From assembly GCA_964596165.1 (NCBI GenBank), contig CAZQTW010000034.1, positions 3,234 through 67,233 of the forward strand: a DNA stretch of 64,000 bases. Reading direction: 5' to 3'. How positions within the stretch are numbered: the stretch's first letter is position 1; the number at the start of each line of letters is the position of its first letter. Shown here piece after piece: positions 51,665 through 59,308 of the stretch. A model generated the notes under the pieces. The model did no database searches. It was not told the DNA's origin and saw only the letters and a program-made list of their open reading frames with translations. The position numbers and the translations under genes are program-made. This DNA comes from CAYUQT01 sp964596165 (GTDB lineage Bacteria; Planctomycetota; Phycisphaerae; UBA1845; JAFGLZ01).

Positions 51665-52895
51665 GATTCTCCTCTACCAACAGGGCGATCACGAGTGCGA
51701 GCACCGCCCACAAATTCACGCCGGCCGTCCGAAGGAAATGACCGGTCCACGGATCAACACCCCACGCGGCCATCGATAGAATCCACACCCCCAACGCTAC
51801 CCAGACCGTCGCGGCGCCGTTGCCGGTCAACCGATGCGTGGCCAGGCGATCGAGCAAGACCGCTATCGCCGGATAGGCCCAGATCAGGTAGTACTGCCTC
51901 AACAGGGGTGTGAACCACAGCATGAAGAGCAGCCACATCGTAAACGTAATTCGTTGCCCGGCGACGCTTCCACGGGGTCCGCGCCGGACGATAGTCAACA
52001 GCACCGCGACGCACCCTCCCATGACGAGGATATAAACGATCTTGGCAACAAGGGGCCGTCCCGGAAAGGCCTTGGACAAAACGATCGCCAACGACTGGTT
52101 GCGATGGTCCAGGAAGTGGCTGTGGATAAGGGAACCCGGCACCGGCTCGATCATCGCTAAGGCGCTGTGTTCCTCCGATACGAAGTGCCACCACCGCTTG
52201 TGATAGCTCACCGTGCGATCGGGCCCGAATACCACGAGCGATCCCAGCAGATCAATCGCAAGGATTGCAGCGACGGCGGTGCCCAGCGCCTTCCAGCGCC
52301 GGCGATAAACCAAATACGGCAGGAACAGCCCCGGCATCAGCTTAATGATCGTCGCCACCGCAATCACCATGCCGGCCCCGATGTCGCGACCTCGCTCCAG
52401 CAACCGGTACGCCCAGAGCAGCAGGAACAGGATGACAACGCTGACCTGGTTGAATCGCGCGTGCTCGTAGATCACCCCCGCACACAACAAAAGGGGCAAA
52501 GCTTGTCCAACCCACCAAGGTTGCGACGCAGTCTCAACAAATTGCGTGGCGATCCACCGAACGATCACGATCAGTAGAACGGTGTTCAGAAGAACCCAGA
52601 CGGTTCCGCCTACCCAACTGCCCATCGCGGCGAAGGGAACGAACATCAGCGTGGCCGCGGGCAGATAGTTCTGGAGTCGCCCGCGGAGCTTCTCCTCCGG
52701 GTTGTCGTCGTCGGTATTGATCGTCCCCTGGTCGATGATGTGGCGTGCGTCGAGGTAGAAATGGTCGAAATCGTAGCGAATCTGGCCCGCGCGATAAATC
52801 GACATCCCGGCCAGCACACCCAGTACAATCGCATAGGCGGACAATACCACGCCTCGGACAACCGCCGATGCTTCGTTCCGCACTGTCGGGGTCAT
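51606..52895 (-). CDS. GT87 (DUF2029)-like membrane glycosyltransferase
   Basis: A 429-residue polytopic protein with about ten helices. The first periplasmic loop has YDFDHFYLDARHI, the D-F/Y-Y pattern with acidic residues near the catalytic Asp of GT87 and mannosyltransferase-like enzymes. RFNQVSVVILFLLLWAYRLL, AGMVIAVATIIKLMPGLFLP and YRRRWKALGTAV are the GT87 central signature (N-Q-V and K-x-x-P). It likely uses a polyprenyl-phosphate sugar. Its start overlaps the stop of the adjacent GT87-like gene by 4 bases, and its end overlaps the LOG gene. Confidence 0.78.
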   Translation of the reverse strand: MTPTVRNEASAVVRGVVLSAYAIVLGVLAGMSIYRAGQIRYDFDHFYLDARHIIDQGTINTDDDNPEEKLRGRLQNYLPAATLMFVPFAAMGSWVGGTVWVLLNTVLLIVIVRWIATQFVETASQPWWVGQALPLLLCAGVIYEHARFNQVSVVILFLLLWAYRLLERGRDIGAGMVIAVATIIKLMPGLFLPYLVYRRRWKALGTAVAAILAIDLLGSLVVFGPDRTVSYHKRWWHFVSEEHSALAMIEPVPGSLIHSHFLDHRNQSLAIVLSKAFPGRPLVAKIVYILVMGGCVAVLLTIVRRGPRGSVAGQRITFTMWLLFMLWFTPLLRQYYLIWAYPAIAVLLDRLATHRLTGNGAATVWVALGVWILSMAAWGVDPWTGHFLRTAGVNLWAVLALVIALLVEENRERKATNGNGIRKLSVQAG

Positions 52896-54307
52896 GGTGA
52901 CGACCCCGCAGTGGCGGCAGGATCAGCCCTCCTCGCCGGCGGAGCTGTAGGGGAGTCCGCGGACGCCGTGAAAATCTTGGCCAATGGGTCCTCGGGCCGG
53001 CTCAGCCGATCAAGGCGCCACCAGATCGCCGCGCCGAGTATGAACACGGCCCAGATTACTGCTCCTGCCGCCCGCGCCTCTCTCGAGAGGATGAGCAGCA
53101 TGCCTGCCAGCCAGATCATACTGATCCGGAACGTCACCGGTGAACGAACGCCGGCCTTGATGCAGCGGGCACCGTCGGCCATCCACATCGCCAGGGCGGG
53201 GTAGGCCCATACGAAGTGGTATCGTCGCAGGACGGGCATGAACCACAACATCGCCAGCAAAAAGAGCGCCCACTCCATGCGGCACCGGAACGGGTCGAGC
53301 CGATCGGCGGGCCGGCGGCATTGCCAAACCAGCGCCGCGAGCGTGACCAGCGCCACGATGTTCGAGATCAGCACCACCGTCTGCGCAGACAGGTTCAGCA
53401 CGTTGATGTATGCCGGCTTACCGGTGTATCGGTCCGCCCGGGGTTCCTCGTCAAATACTCTCGCGTAGTTCACGTGGTGAAGCAACCGGTAGAGCGTGAC
53501 GGCATACCCCTTGTTCCGATGGTCGATATTGCGCTCGTCGAGAATCAGGCTGCGGGCGCTGCCCAGCGTGACGGCATCCCGGTACCAGCGTCTGTATTCC
53601 TCGACCGCCTGCTCGCGGCCAAAGATGTAGAGGTCGGCCACCGGACCGAATAGGATGATCGTCAGAATGGCAGCGGCCATGAACCGCCACTGACGCTTGA
53701 GGGCGAACCAGAGGAGTATGAAGCCGGGCGTCACCTTGAGCAGGACGGCCACGCCCATCAGAAAACCCCCGCGAACCGGCTGCCGGCGCTGCCAGGCGAC
53801 AAACGCGCCCACCAGGAACGCCAAAACGATTAGGTTGACCTGGTTCAGGCGGAAGTGGATCAGCCAGAACACCGCCATGAACATCACCGGCACGAACTGT
53901 GTGTAAGGCCAGTCGTCCGGTTCCATACCGCACATCTCCCGGCCGACCCACCGGACACTCAACACCCAGCAGGCCAGATTCAGCGCCACCCAGACGACGC
54001 CGGCTGCGTGCCACGACGTCAGCCCCATCGGCGAACAGACGCGGTGAATGAAAGGCCAATACCAGCGAAGCCAGTCGCGTCGCGGATCGGATGGATTCGC
54101 GTGCTCCACGACCCGAGGGCTGTCCGGCAGATCCTGGCCGCGACCGACGGCGCCGGTGGTCAGGAGGATCTTGCCGTCTTCGTAGAAGTACTCGAAGTCA
54201 GGGACACCACGCCGGATGTAAACGAGTCCGGTGCCAACAGCCACGAGGATCAGGCAACCCTCGGCGGCTAGGATGCCCTTCGATACCATCCCTGGCGGAA
54301 CACGCAT
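52892..54307 (-). CDS. GT87 (DUF2029)-like membrane glycosyltransferase, paralog
   Basis: A 471-residue polytopic protein with the same plan as its downstream neighbour: PDFEYFYEDGKILL in the first loop, RLNQVNLIVLAFLVGAFVAW, GGFLMGVAVLLKVTPGFILL and LKRQWRFMAAAIL. The two genes overlap by four bases (ATGA) and share 'NQVxxxVL..A' and 'AVxxKxxPGxxL' blocks, so they are likely tandem paralogs that add different sugars to one acceptor. The C-terminal 35 residues are Ala/Pro-rich and probably disordered. No good promoter was found in the 54308-55268 spacer, although that spacer is rich in repeats. Confidence 0.78.
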   Translation of the reverse strand: MRVPPGMVSKGILAAEGCLILVAVGTGLVYIRRGVPDFEYFYEDGKILLTTGAVGRGQDLPDSPRVVEHANPSDPRRDWLRWYWPFIHRVCSPMGLTSWHAAGVVWVALNLACWVLSVRWVGREMCGMEPDDWPYTQFVPVMFMAVFWLIHFRLNQVNLIVLAFLVGAFVAWQRRQPVRGGFLMGVAVLLKVTPGFILLWFALKRQWRFMAAAILTIILFGPVADLYIFGREQAVEEYRRWYRDAVTLGSARSLILDERNIDHRNKGYAVTLYRLLHHVNYARVFDEEPRADRYTGKPAYINVLNLSAQTVVLISNIVALVTLAALVWQCRRPADRLDPFRCRMEWALFLLAMLWFMPVLRRYHFVWAYPALAMWMADGARCIKAGVRSPVTFRISMIWLAGMLLILSREARAAGAVIWAVFILGAAIWWRLDRLSRPEDPLAKIFTASADSPTAPPARRADPAATAGSSP

Positions 54308-54421
54308 GCGCCAGATTGTAGATGACCCCGCCAGCCGACGCCATCGTCAGGCTGATTCGTGACGTCTTGATCCGTCCTGTCATCGAGCGTGGGCATGTCG
54401 TCCGCTATGCCGTCGAGGAGC

Positions 54422-54568
54422 GCGGGCGTCTCGCCCGCCGACGTTTCACCTGAAACGCCCCGAAAGGCGCGGCGTGCTCGCGAGCCCCGGCGGGCGGCTT
54501 TTTCCCGCCCGCCGACTCCGTTCGCCTTCAACCCGCTTGCACTTTCGAGCCGGGCGGTCCTCCGCCCG
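54422..54568. repeat. Cluster of four perfect GC hairpins
   Basis: Within 147 bases there are four inverted repeats: GCGGGCG/CGCCCGC (54422-54438), CGTTTCA/TGAAACG (54442-54457), CGGCGGGCGG/CCGCCCGCCG with a C-T5-C loop (54488-54514), and CGGGCGG/CCGCCCG (54551-54568). The third has a 10-bp stem. They could be a REP/BIME-like mosaic, transcription barriers or protein-binding sites. Confidence 0.6.
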
Positions 54569-54785
54569 CTTGTCGTCCCGTGCCTTCGCAATGGCTCGCG
54601 CCTCACGGGCGGTCGTTGCGCCATGGTCAGCCTTCGGCGGCGGTCTTGCGAGAACAAAGGGGAACCCCAACCGGGCGCCGAGGGGGCCTTCGCCTCTGAA
54701 CCTGTTCAGATCGTTCGGCAATCCGACTGAACACCCGCCTCCTTTTCTCTATGGGGAACCAGAGACATGTGTCCGGCGGAGGGCG

Positions 54786-54913
54786 TGCAACACATCAACG
54801 GCGGAAAACCATGCGAAAAGAGGGGTTAAAACCAGTAATAAAAATGACTTATCGGCACGAGTTGCCGATGCAACACCCCCCAAATGTGTTGCATTTTGTT
54901 GCAAAGTGTTGCA
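54786..54913. promoter_or_regulatory. Phased TGCAACAC/GTGTTGCA box array
   Basis: TGCAACAC occurs at 54786-54793 and 54869-54876. Its complement GTGTTGCA follows at 54886-54893, as a one-mismatch TTGTTGCA at 54896-54903, and again at 54906-54913. The last three are spaced exactly 10 bases apart, about one helical turn, and face the inverted copy at 54869. This is the layout of a cooperative DNA-binding site. The protein that would bind is unknown. Confidence 0.45.
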
Positions 54914-55175
54914 TTCGGCGACACCAGCCCTCTTCATTCGCCCCTTTATCAGGTCGGCCATGGGTGTCGGGAAAACAAAGGGGTCGGGAGGGCGAAGGGG
55001 ACATTCAACGTTGGCGCCCGGCGGGGTGTTCGCCCTCTCCGCTGCTTCTGTCGAAAGCTCCGGCGGGCGAGCCGCCTGCGGCAACGACTCGGGGATTGCA
55101 AGGCCCGGACAAGCGGGGGACTCGGCACCCGACCCCGGCGGCGTTCACGCATCGAATAGCCGCCTGCTTTTCGTT

Positions 55176-55184
55176 TGATAGAAT
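55176..55184 (+). promoter_or_regulatory. Candidate extended -10 promoter
   Basis: TGATAGAAT combines the extended TGn element with a 5-of-6 match to TATAAT (55179-55184). No good -35 is present, which is tolerated in extended -10 promoters. The transcript would start near 55191 and give a leader of about 78 bases before the lipoprotein gene at 55269. Confidence 0.35.
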
Positions 55185-55268
55185 AGGCGCGGCGCGTTAG
55201 GTTTCCGGGGCATCTACGATCAGAAAACGGGATCGACTCGGGACAGGACAGCCAGAAGGAGAAGAACG

Positions 55269-56486
55269 ATGACAGGCGTGCGGGCAATTCTGGTGGCACC
55301 GTTGGCCATGGTCTTTGTGGGGTGCAGTGCGATGCAGAAGAGCGTGAAGTTTGGAGATGATGTGGCGTTTCTCAAGAAGCATACCGAAACCGTCGTGTTG
55401 TCGGATCCCGCAGGGAAGGCCCAGTTGGCCATTGCCCCGGCGTACCAGGGACGCGTGATGACCAGCACGGCCGACGGCGACAAGGGCGTGAGCTTTGGCT
55501 GGATCAATCGGGACCTGATCTCCTCCGGCAAGACGCTGCCGCACATCAACTCGTGGGGCGGCGAGGACCGGTTTTGGATGGGACCCGAGGGGGGGCAGTT
55601 CGCGATCTTCTTCAAAAAGCCGGATCCCTTCGACTTTGACCACTGGAATACCCCCGCGGTGATCGACACCGAGGCCTATGACCTGGTGTCCAAGACGAAC
55701 GACACGGCGACGTTCCGCAAGGTGACGCGTCTGAAGAACTGGACCGGAACCGAATTCGACCTCCAGATCGACCGGACCGTGCGATTGCTGAGTTGCGAGC
55801 AGGCCGCCAAGCTGTTGGGCGTTGCGCTTCCGGATTCCGTGAAAAAGGTTGTCTACGAGTCGGACAACAAGATTACGAACACGGGCAAGGAGGCCTGGAC
55901 CAAGGAGAAGGGACTGCTGTCGATCTGGATTTTGGGCATCTACAACCCGTCGCCCAAGACAACGGTCGTCATTCCCTTCAATGCCGGCCCCGAGGACAAG
56001 CTCGGACCGAAGGTTAACGACATGTACTTCGGCAAGGTGCCGGCGGACCGGCTGGTGGTCAAGGATGACGTGCTGTTCTTCAAGGCCGACGGCCAGTGTC
56101 GCGGCAAGATCGGCCTGTCGCCGCGGCGGGCCAAGCCGATCCTGGGTAGCTACGACGACGTCAACAAGGTCCTGACTATCGTCCAATACACGAAACCGGA
56201 AGGCGTGACGGACTACGTCAACTCGATGTGGGAGCATCAGAAAGACCCGTACGCCGGTGACGCGGCGAACTCCTACAACGACGGCCCGATCCCTGGCCAG
56301 AAGCAGATGGGGCCGTTCTATGAACTCGAATCGTCTTCGCCGGCCCTCGCGATGAGTCCCGGCATGTCGGCATCACACGTACACCGCACGTTCCACATTC
56401 AGGGCAGCGAGGCCGATCTGGACAAGATCGCTCGGGCGACGCTGGGAGTGGGTTTGGAGGAGATCAAGAAGGCGTTCGGGAAGTAG
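55269..56486 (+). CDS. Lipoprotein of a DUF6786-like, mutarotase-fold family
   Basis: A 405-residue protein; start 55269 has AGGAGAAG about five bases upstream. The signal ends MVFVGCSAM, a lipobox with Cys18. The mature protein is beta-rich: VVLSDPAGKAQLAIAPAYQG, SFGWINRDL, INSWGGEDRFWMGPEGGQFA, VTRLKNWTGTEFDL, TVVIPFN and MGPFYELESSSPALAM. The GGEDRFWxGPEGGQ block and the beta-supersandwich pattern resemble galactose-mutarotase-fold proteins named DUF6786 in planctomycetes and Bacteroidetes. No enzyme activity is known for such proteins; sugar handling near the glycan cluster is a reasonable guess. The 3' end overlaps the convergent hydrolase gene by 23 bases. Confidence 0.6.
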   Translation: MTGVRAILVAPLAMVFVGCSAMQKSVKFGDDVAFLKKHTETVVLSDPAGKAQLAIAPAYQGRVMTSTADGDKGVSFGWINRDLISSGKTLPHINSWGGEDRFWMGPEGGQFAIFFKKPDPFDFDHWNTPAVIDTEAYDLVSKTNDTATFRKVTRLKNWTGTEFDLQIDRTVRLLSCEQAAKLLGVALPDSVKKVVYESDNKITNTGKEAWTKEKGLLSIWILGIYNPSPKTTVVIPFNAGPEDKLGPKVNDMYFGKVPADRLVVKDDVLFFKADGQCRGKIGLSPRRAKPILGSYDDVNKVLTIVQYTKPEGVTDYVNSMWEHQKDPYAGDAANSYNDGPIPGQKQMGPFYELESSSPALAMSPGMSASHVHRTFHIQGSEADLDKIARATLGVGLEEIKKAFGK

Positions 56487-57420
56487 GACGCAGACAACTG
56501 CGGTGCTGCGGATCATTCGGTGGTGGAGGAGGGACGTGGGTCGGGTCTCGTGGGCTCGACCCACTATTCTCTAGTACCTGCTTGAGCCACTTGCGCAGGC
56601 AATTGCGCTCGGGGATGTCTCGCAGGACCCAATCGTCACGGTGGTTGCGATAGGGCAGCGCCTGGAAGGTGAACGGGGCCTTTACGCCGCTGTCGGCGAG
56701 GTATCGGCGGGTGTCGTCCACCGTCACCTCCTGGCTGATGAACACAGGGCGGCCGTTCAAGCGCCTTAGGCGGATCAGGGCCGAGGGGCGGTCGTCTTCG
56801 TCGTAGCCCCATCTCCTGACGCCGTCGTAGTGACTGTGTGCGATGAAGGCGCGCCACAAGCGGGCAATCGCGTCATCGTGCAGGCCGATGTAATTACAGG
56901 CGATGGCCCCACGGGAGAAGCCGGTCAGGATGACGGCGTGGGGATCGCCGCCGTAGTTCTCACACACGTCACGAACGGTCTGATTGCAGTAGGCCACGGT
57001 GGCGTCGACATCACCCCACCATTGGAGCTGATTCCTTCCTTCTCTGGCGTTCACGAACGGTAGGCATACCCAGATGAACCCGTTGCCGCCGGAGATACCG
57101 TAGCCCAAGTTGCAGTCGTCGACCTTGCCGCTGCAGACGTCGCCGTACTGATTGCGATAGGGTCCGTTGCCCGGGTATTCGACGATGACGGGGAACCGCC
57201 GGTCGAGTCGCCAATCGGCCGGCAGGTAGAGCACGTGGTAGATCTGCGTGTTCCGGTATGGCTCGTGAGTCTGCCTGACGCGTTTGCCGGGCGCGGGCTG
57301 GCCGTCGGTGACGGGCGGCGTCCTGAGGTCCGGCGGAACGCTCTTGAGGTCCGCCAGATCCGTCGGACCGACAGCAACTGTTGTGAAGGCCGCCAAAATC
57401 GTGGTGAGCAGCGTCACCGT
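56464..57420 (-). CDS. Exported alpha/beta-hydrolase (esterase-like)
   Basis: A protein of about 318 residues. The chosen start is GTG at 57420, with AGGA five bases upstream, giving a signal peptide MTLLTTILAAFTTVAVG. The fold is an esterase/peptidase alpha/beta-hydrolase: YHVLYLPADW, FPVIVEYPGNGPYRNQYGD (oxyanion region), VILTGFSRGAIACNYIGL with the nucleophile Ser in GFSRGA, and a probable acid and His in the C-terminal half (PYRNHRDDWVL). An ATG at 57483 would add 21 residues translated entirely from a heptad repeat tract and is less likely, although it sits one base after the acetylesterase stop. Probably the second gene of an operon with the sialate O-acetylesterase; deacylation of a glycan is a plausible role. 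Confidence 0.72.
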   Translation of the reverse strand, partial: TVTLLTTILAAFTTVAVGPTDLADLKSVPPDLRTPPVTDGQPAPGKRVRQTHEPYRNTQIYHVLYLPADWRLDRRFPVIVEYPGNGPYRNQYGDVCSGKVDDCNLGYGISGGNGFIWVCLPFVNAREGRNQLQWWGDVDATVAYCNQTVRDVCENYGGDPHAVILTGFSRGAIACNYIGLHDDAIARLWRAFIAHSHYDGVRRWGYDEDDRPSALIRLRRLNGRPVFISQEVTVDDTRRYLADSGVKAPFTFQALPYRNHRDDWVLRDIPERNCLRKWLKQVLENSGSSPRDPTHVPPPPPNDPQHRSCLRPTSRTPS

Positions 57421-57476
57421 GTTCCTGGTCCCTGAGCCCGGGGCCTGAAGCCCACAACCTACAGCCTGCAACTCGC
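57421..57476. repeat. Degenerate heptad tract D
   Basis: About eight consecutive 7-base units (GTTCCTG, GTCCCTG, AGCCCGG, GGCCTGA, AGCCCAC, AACCTAC, AGCCTGC, AACTCGC) share CC at the third and fourth positions in most copies. On the minus strand it sits between the acetylesterase stop and the GTG start of the hydrolase, and stays open as a reading frame. Confidence 0.65.
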
Positions 57477-57484
57477 CCTCCATG

Positions 57485-59023
57485 TCACCGCTTCGTGATC
57501 ATCTGCCAGTCGTCGGTGCGGAACGGGGTGGCCGGCAGGCCCTCTTTGTTGAACAGGTTGACTTCCGGATAGTTCAGCCAACCGTACCGGACGGCCACGG
57601 GTTCCTTAACCTCCGGGCTGCTGACGAGAACGCGGTTGTCCACGATCTGGGCCTGGGCGGGCACGAACTTCCGGTCCTTTCCCGCGATGGTGAACCCCTT
57701 CAGATCGCCGCCTTGTGCAACCAATCCGCCGCCGGTGTGTTTGAACTCAAGGAGGATCTTGTCACCCTGGAACTTCATGCCGCTGTACTCGGGGCCGGAG
57801 TAGACGATCCGCTGTTTGTAGGCAATTGCGCGGGCCGCCAGCGCCAGCCTGGCGCCGACCTCCGCCTTTCGCTTGGGGTGGATGTCCGTCTTGTCGCCGA
57901 GGTCGGTGATGACGGCCATACCCACATTGGGCAGGGCACGAGTGGTCAGCAACTGGGCCTCGCGGAGTTCGGGCCAGGTGTTGTCTTTCATGCCACCGTC
58001 AAACGGCGCCAACTGAACGCAAAGAAATGGGAAATCCTTCTGGCCGAAGTCCTCGCGCCAGTTCTTGATCATGGCCGGGAAGAGCGTGCGATATTGATAA
58101 GCGCGGCCGGCGTTCGATTCGCCCTGGTACCAGATGGCGCCTTGAATGGCGAAGGGCAGTAGCGGGTGGATCATGGCGTTGTAGAGGCAACTCGGACGGT
58201 GAGGGGTATCCGGTCCCATCGGCCCACGAGGCTGCGGCGGGGCCTTCTTGCCTTCGGCCTTGGCCTTCTCGGCCTCCTGCTTCCATTTCTCGATCCTGGC
58301 CTTGTGGGCCTCCAATTGCTTGGGATACTCATGCTTGATGTACCGATCCCAGTCGCCGACGATGCTTTGAAGTCCCGGCGTGGTCTCGAGAGTCTTCTTG
58401 CTGGTCCAGGCCTCCGCGGGCGTGCCGCCCCAGGAGGTGTTGATGAGGCCGACCGGCACCTTCAACGCGGCCTGGAGCTCCTTCCCGAAGAAGTATCCTA
58501 CGCCCGAAAAGCCCGCCACGGTCTTCGGACCGCACTCGACCCATGAGCCCTTGACGTCGGTCAGGGGCGTGTCCGACGTGATGTGGGGGACGTGATAGAG
58601 ACGAATCTTCGGATTGGCCGAGTCGGCGATGGCCTTCCGCGCGTCCGCACAGTCTTGTACCCGCATCCCCATATTCGACTGCCCGCTGCAGATCCAGACC
58701 TCGCCGATCAAGACGTTCTTTAGCGTGATGGTGTTCGAGCCCGCCACGGTCATCTCGACCGGGCCGCCGGCCTTCAACGGCTTGAGCCAAACCATCCACG
58801 TGCCGTCCTTGGCTGTCGTCTCGGCCTTCTGCTTCTGAATCGAGACCGTCACCTTCTCCCCGTTGTCCGCCCTGCCCCAGACGGGGACCTTCTTGCCCTG
58901 CTGAAGCACCATGTTGTCGGTGAACATGCCGTTCAGCGCAACGGCGGCGAATGCTGACGGCGCGGAGATTAGCACGGACCATGATAGTACGATTGCAGGG
59001 CATTTCGAGGTGGCTTGGCGCAT
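57485..59023 (-). CDS. Sialate O-acetylesterase (SASA family)
   Basis: A 512-residue exported protein. Start 59023 has AAGGAG seven bases upstream; the frame to 59083 is longer but lacks that site. The signal ends SAFAAVA. The mature enzyme has an N-terminal sandwich (NGMFTDNMVLQQGKKVPVWG), LIGEVWICSGQSNMGM with the catalytic Ser in GQSN, GVGYFFGKEL, VGLINTSWGGTPAEAW, and a C-terminal AIWYQGESNAGRAYQY with the second active-site block, then VITDLGDKTDIHPKRK with the catalytic Asp-x-x-His. It removes O-acetyl groups from sialic acids or other sugars, clearing glycans for glycosidases. A Lys/Ala-rich coiled insert (residues about 235-270) is common in the family. Confidence 0.88.
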   Translation of the reverse strand: MRQATSKCPAIVLSWSVLISAPSAFAAVALNGMFTDNMVLQQGKKVPVWGRADNGEKVTVSIQKQKAETTAKDGTWMVWLKPLKAGGPVEMTVAGSNTITLKNVLIGEVWICSGQSNMGMRVQDCADARKAIADSANPKIRLYHVPHITSDTPLTDVKGSWVECGPKTVAGFSGVGYFFGKELQAALKVPVGLINTSWGGTPAEAWTSKKTLETTPGLQSIVGDWDRYIKHEYPKQLEAHKARIEKWKQEAEKAKAEGKKAPPQPRGPMGPDTPHRPSCLYNAMIHPLLPFAIQGAIWYQGESNAGRAYQYRTLFPAMIKNWREDFGQKDFPFLCVQLAPFDGGMKDNTWPELREAQLLTTRALPNVGMAVITDLGDKTDIHPKRKAEVGARLALAARAIAYKQRIVYSGPEYSGMKFQGDKILLEFKHTGGGLVAQGGDLKGFTIAGKDRKFVPAQAQIVDNRVLVSSPEVKEPVAVRYGWLNYPEVNLFNKEGLPATPFRTDDWQMITKR

Positions 59024-59308
59024 GTGGATACTCCTTCGTGTGTTCGAACCCAGGATCTGTCTTTGTGTCCGGTCCGGCGGCAATGTGCCGAAGCGGGGGA
59101 CTATCGTATGAGAACGTCGTTGGCAATTCCAGAGTTGATGGTCGAGTTGCCTAATCGGGAAATGGGTCGGTCCGGTCCTAATCCTCAGTCAGACTCAAGC
59201 GGCGCGACTCGACCCATGCTGAGCCGGACCGTCCCCGGCCCGGCTGACCGGGCAGGGGACCGCCCCTCTCGGAAGACGGTAATCGACCTGCTCAGGTGTG
59301 ACAGGACA

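Larger units (their letters stand above)
54308..55268. other. 961-bp repeat-rich divergent spacer
   Basis: Several frames are open here, for example 54474-55178 plus and 54749-55084 minus. None has a signal peptide, ribosome site or family motif, and their composition is Arg/Pro/Ser-skewed as in chance frames of GC-rich DNA. The left third is a cluster of four perfect hairpins (54422-54568). The middle is AT-richer with phased GTGTTGCA boxes (54786-54913). The right end holds a possible extended -10 promoter (55176-55184). Confidence 0.5.

Noticed and set aside
54474..55178. Long plus-strand frame in the repeat-rich spacer
   Set aside because: No ribosome site or homology, crosses hairpins and phased boxes, and is skewed to Arg/Ser/Pro.
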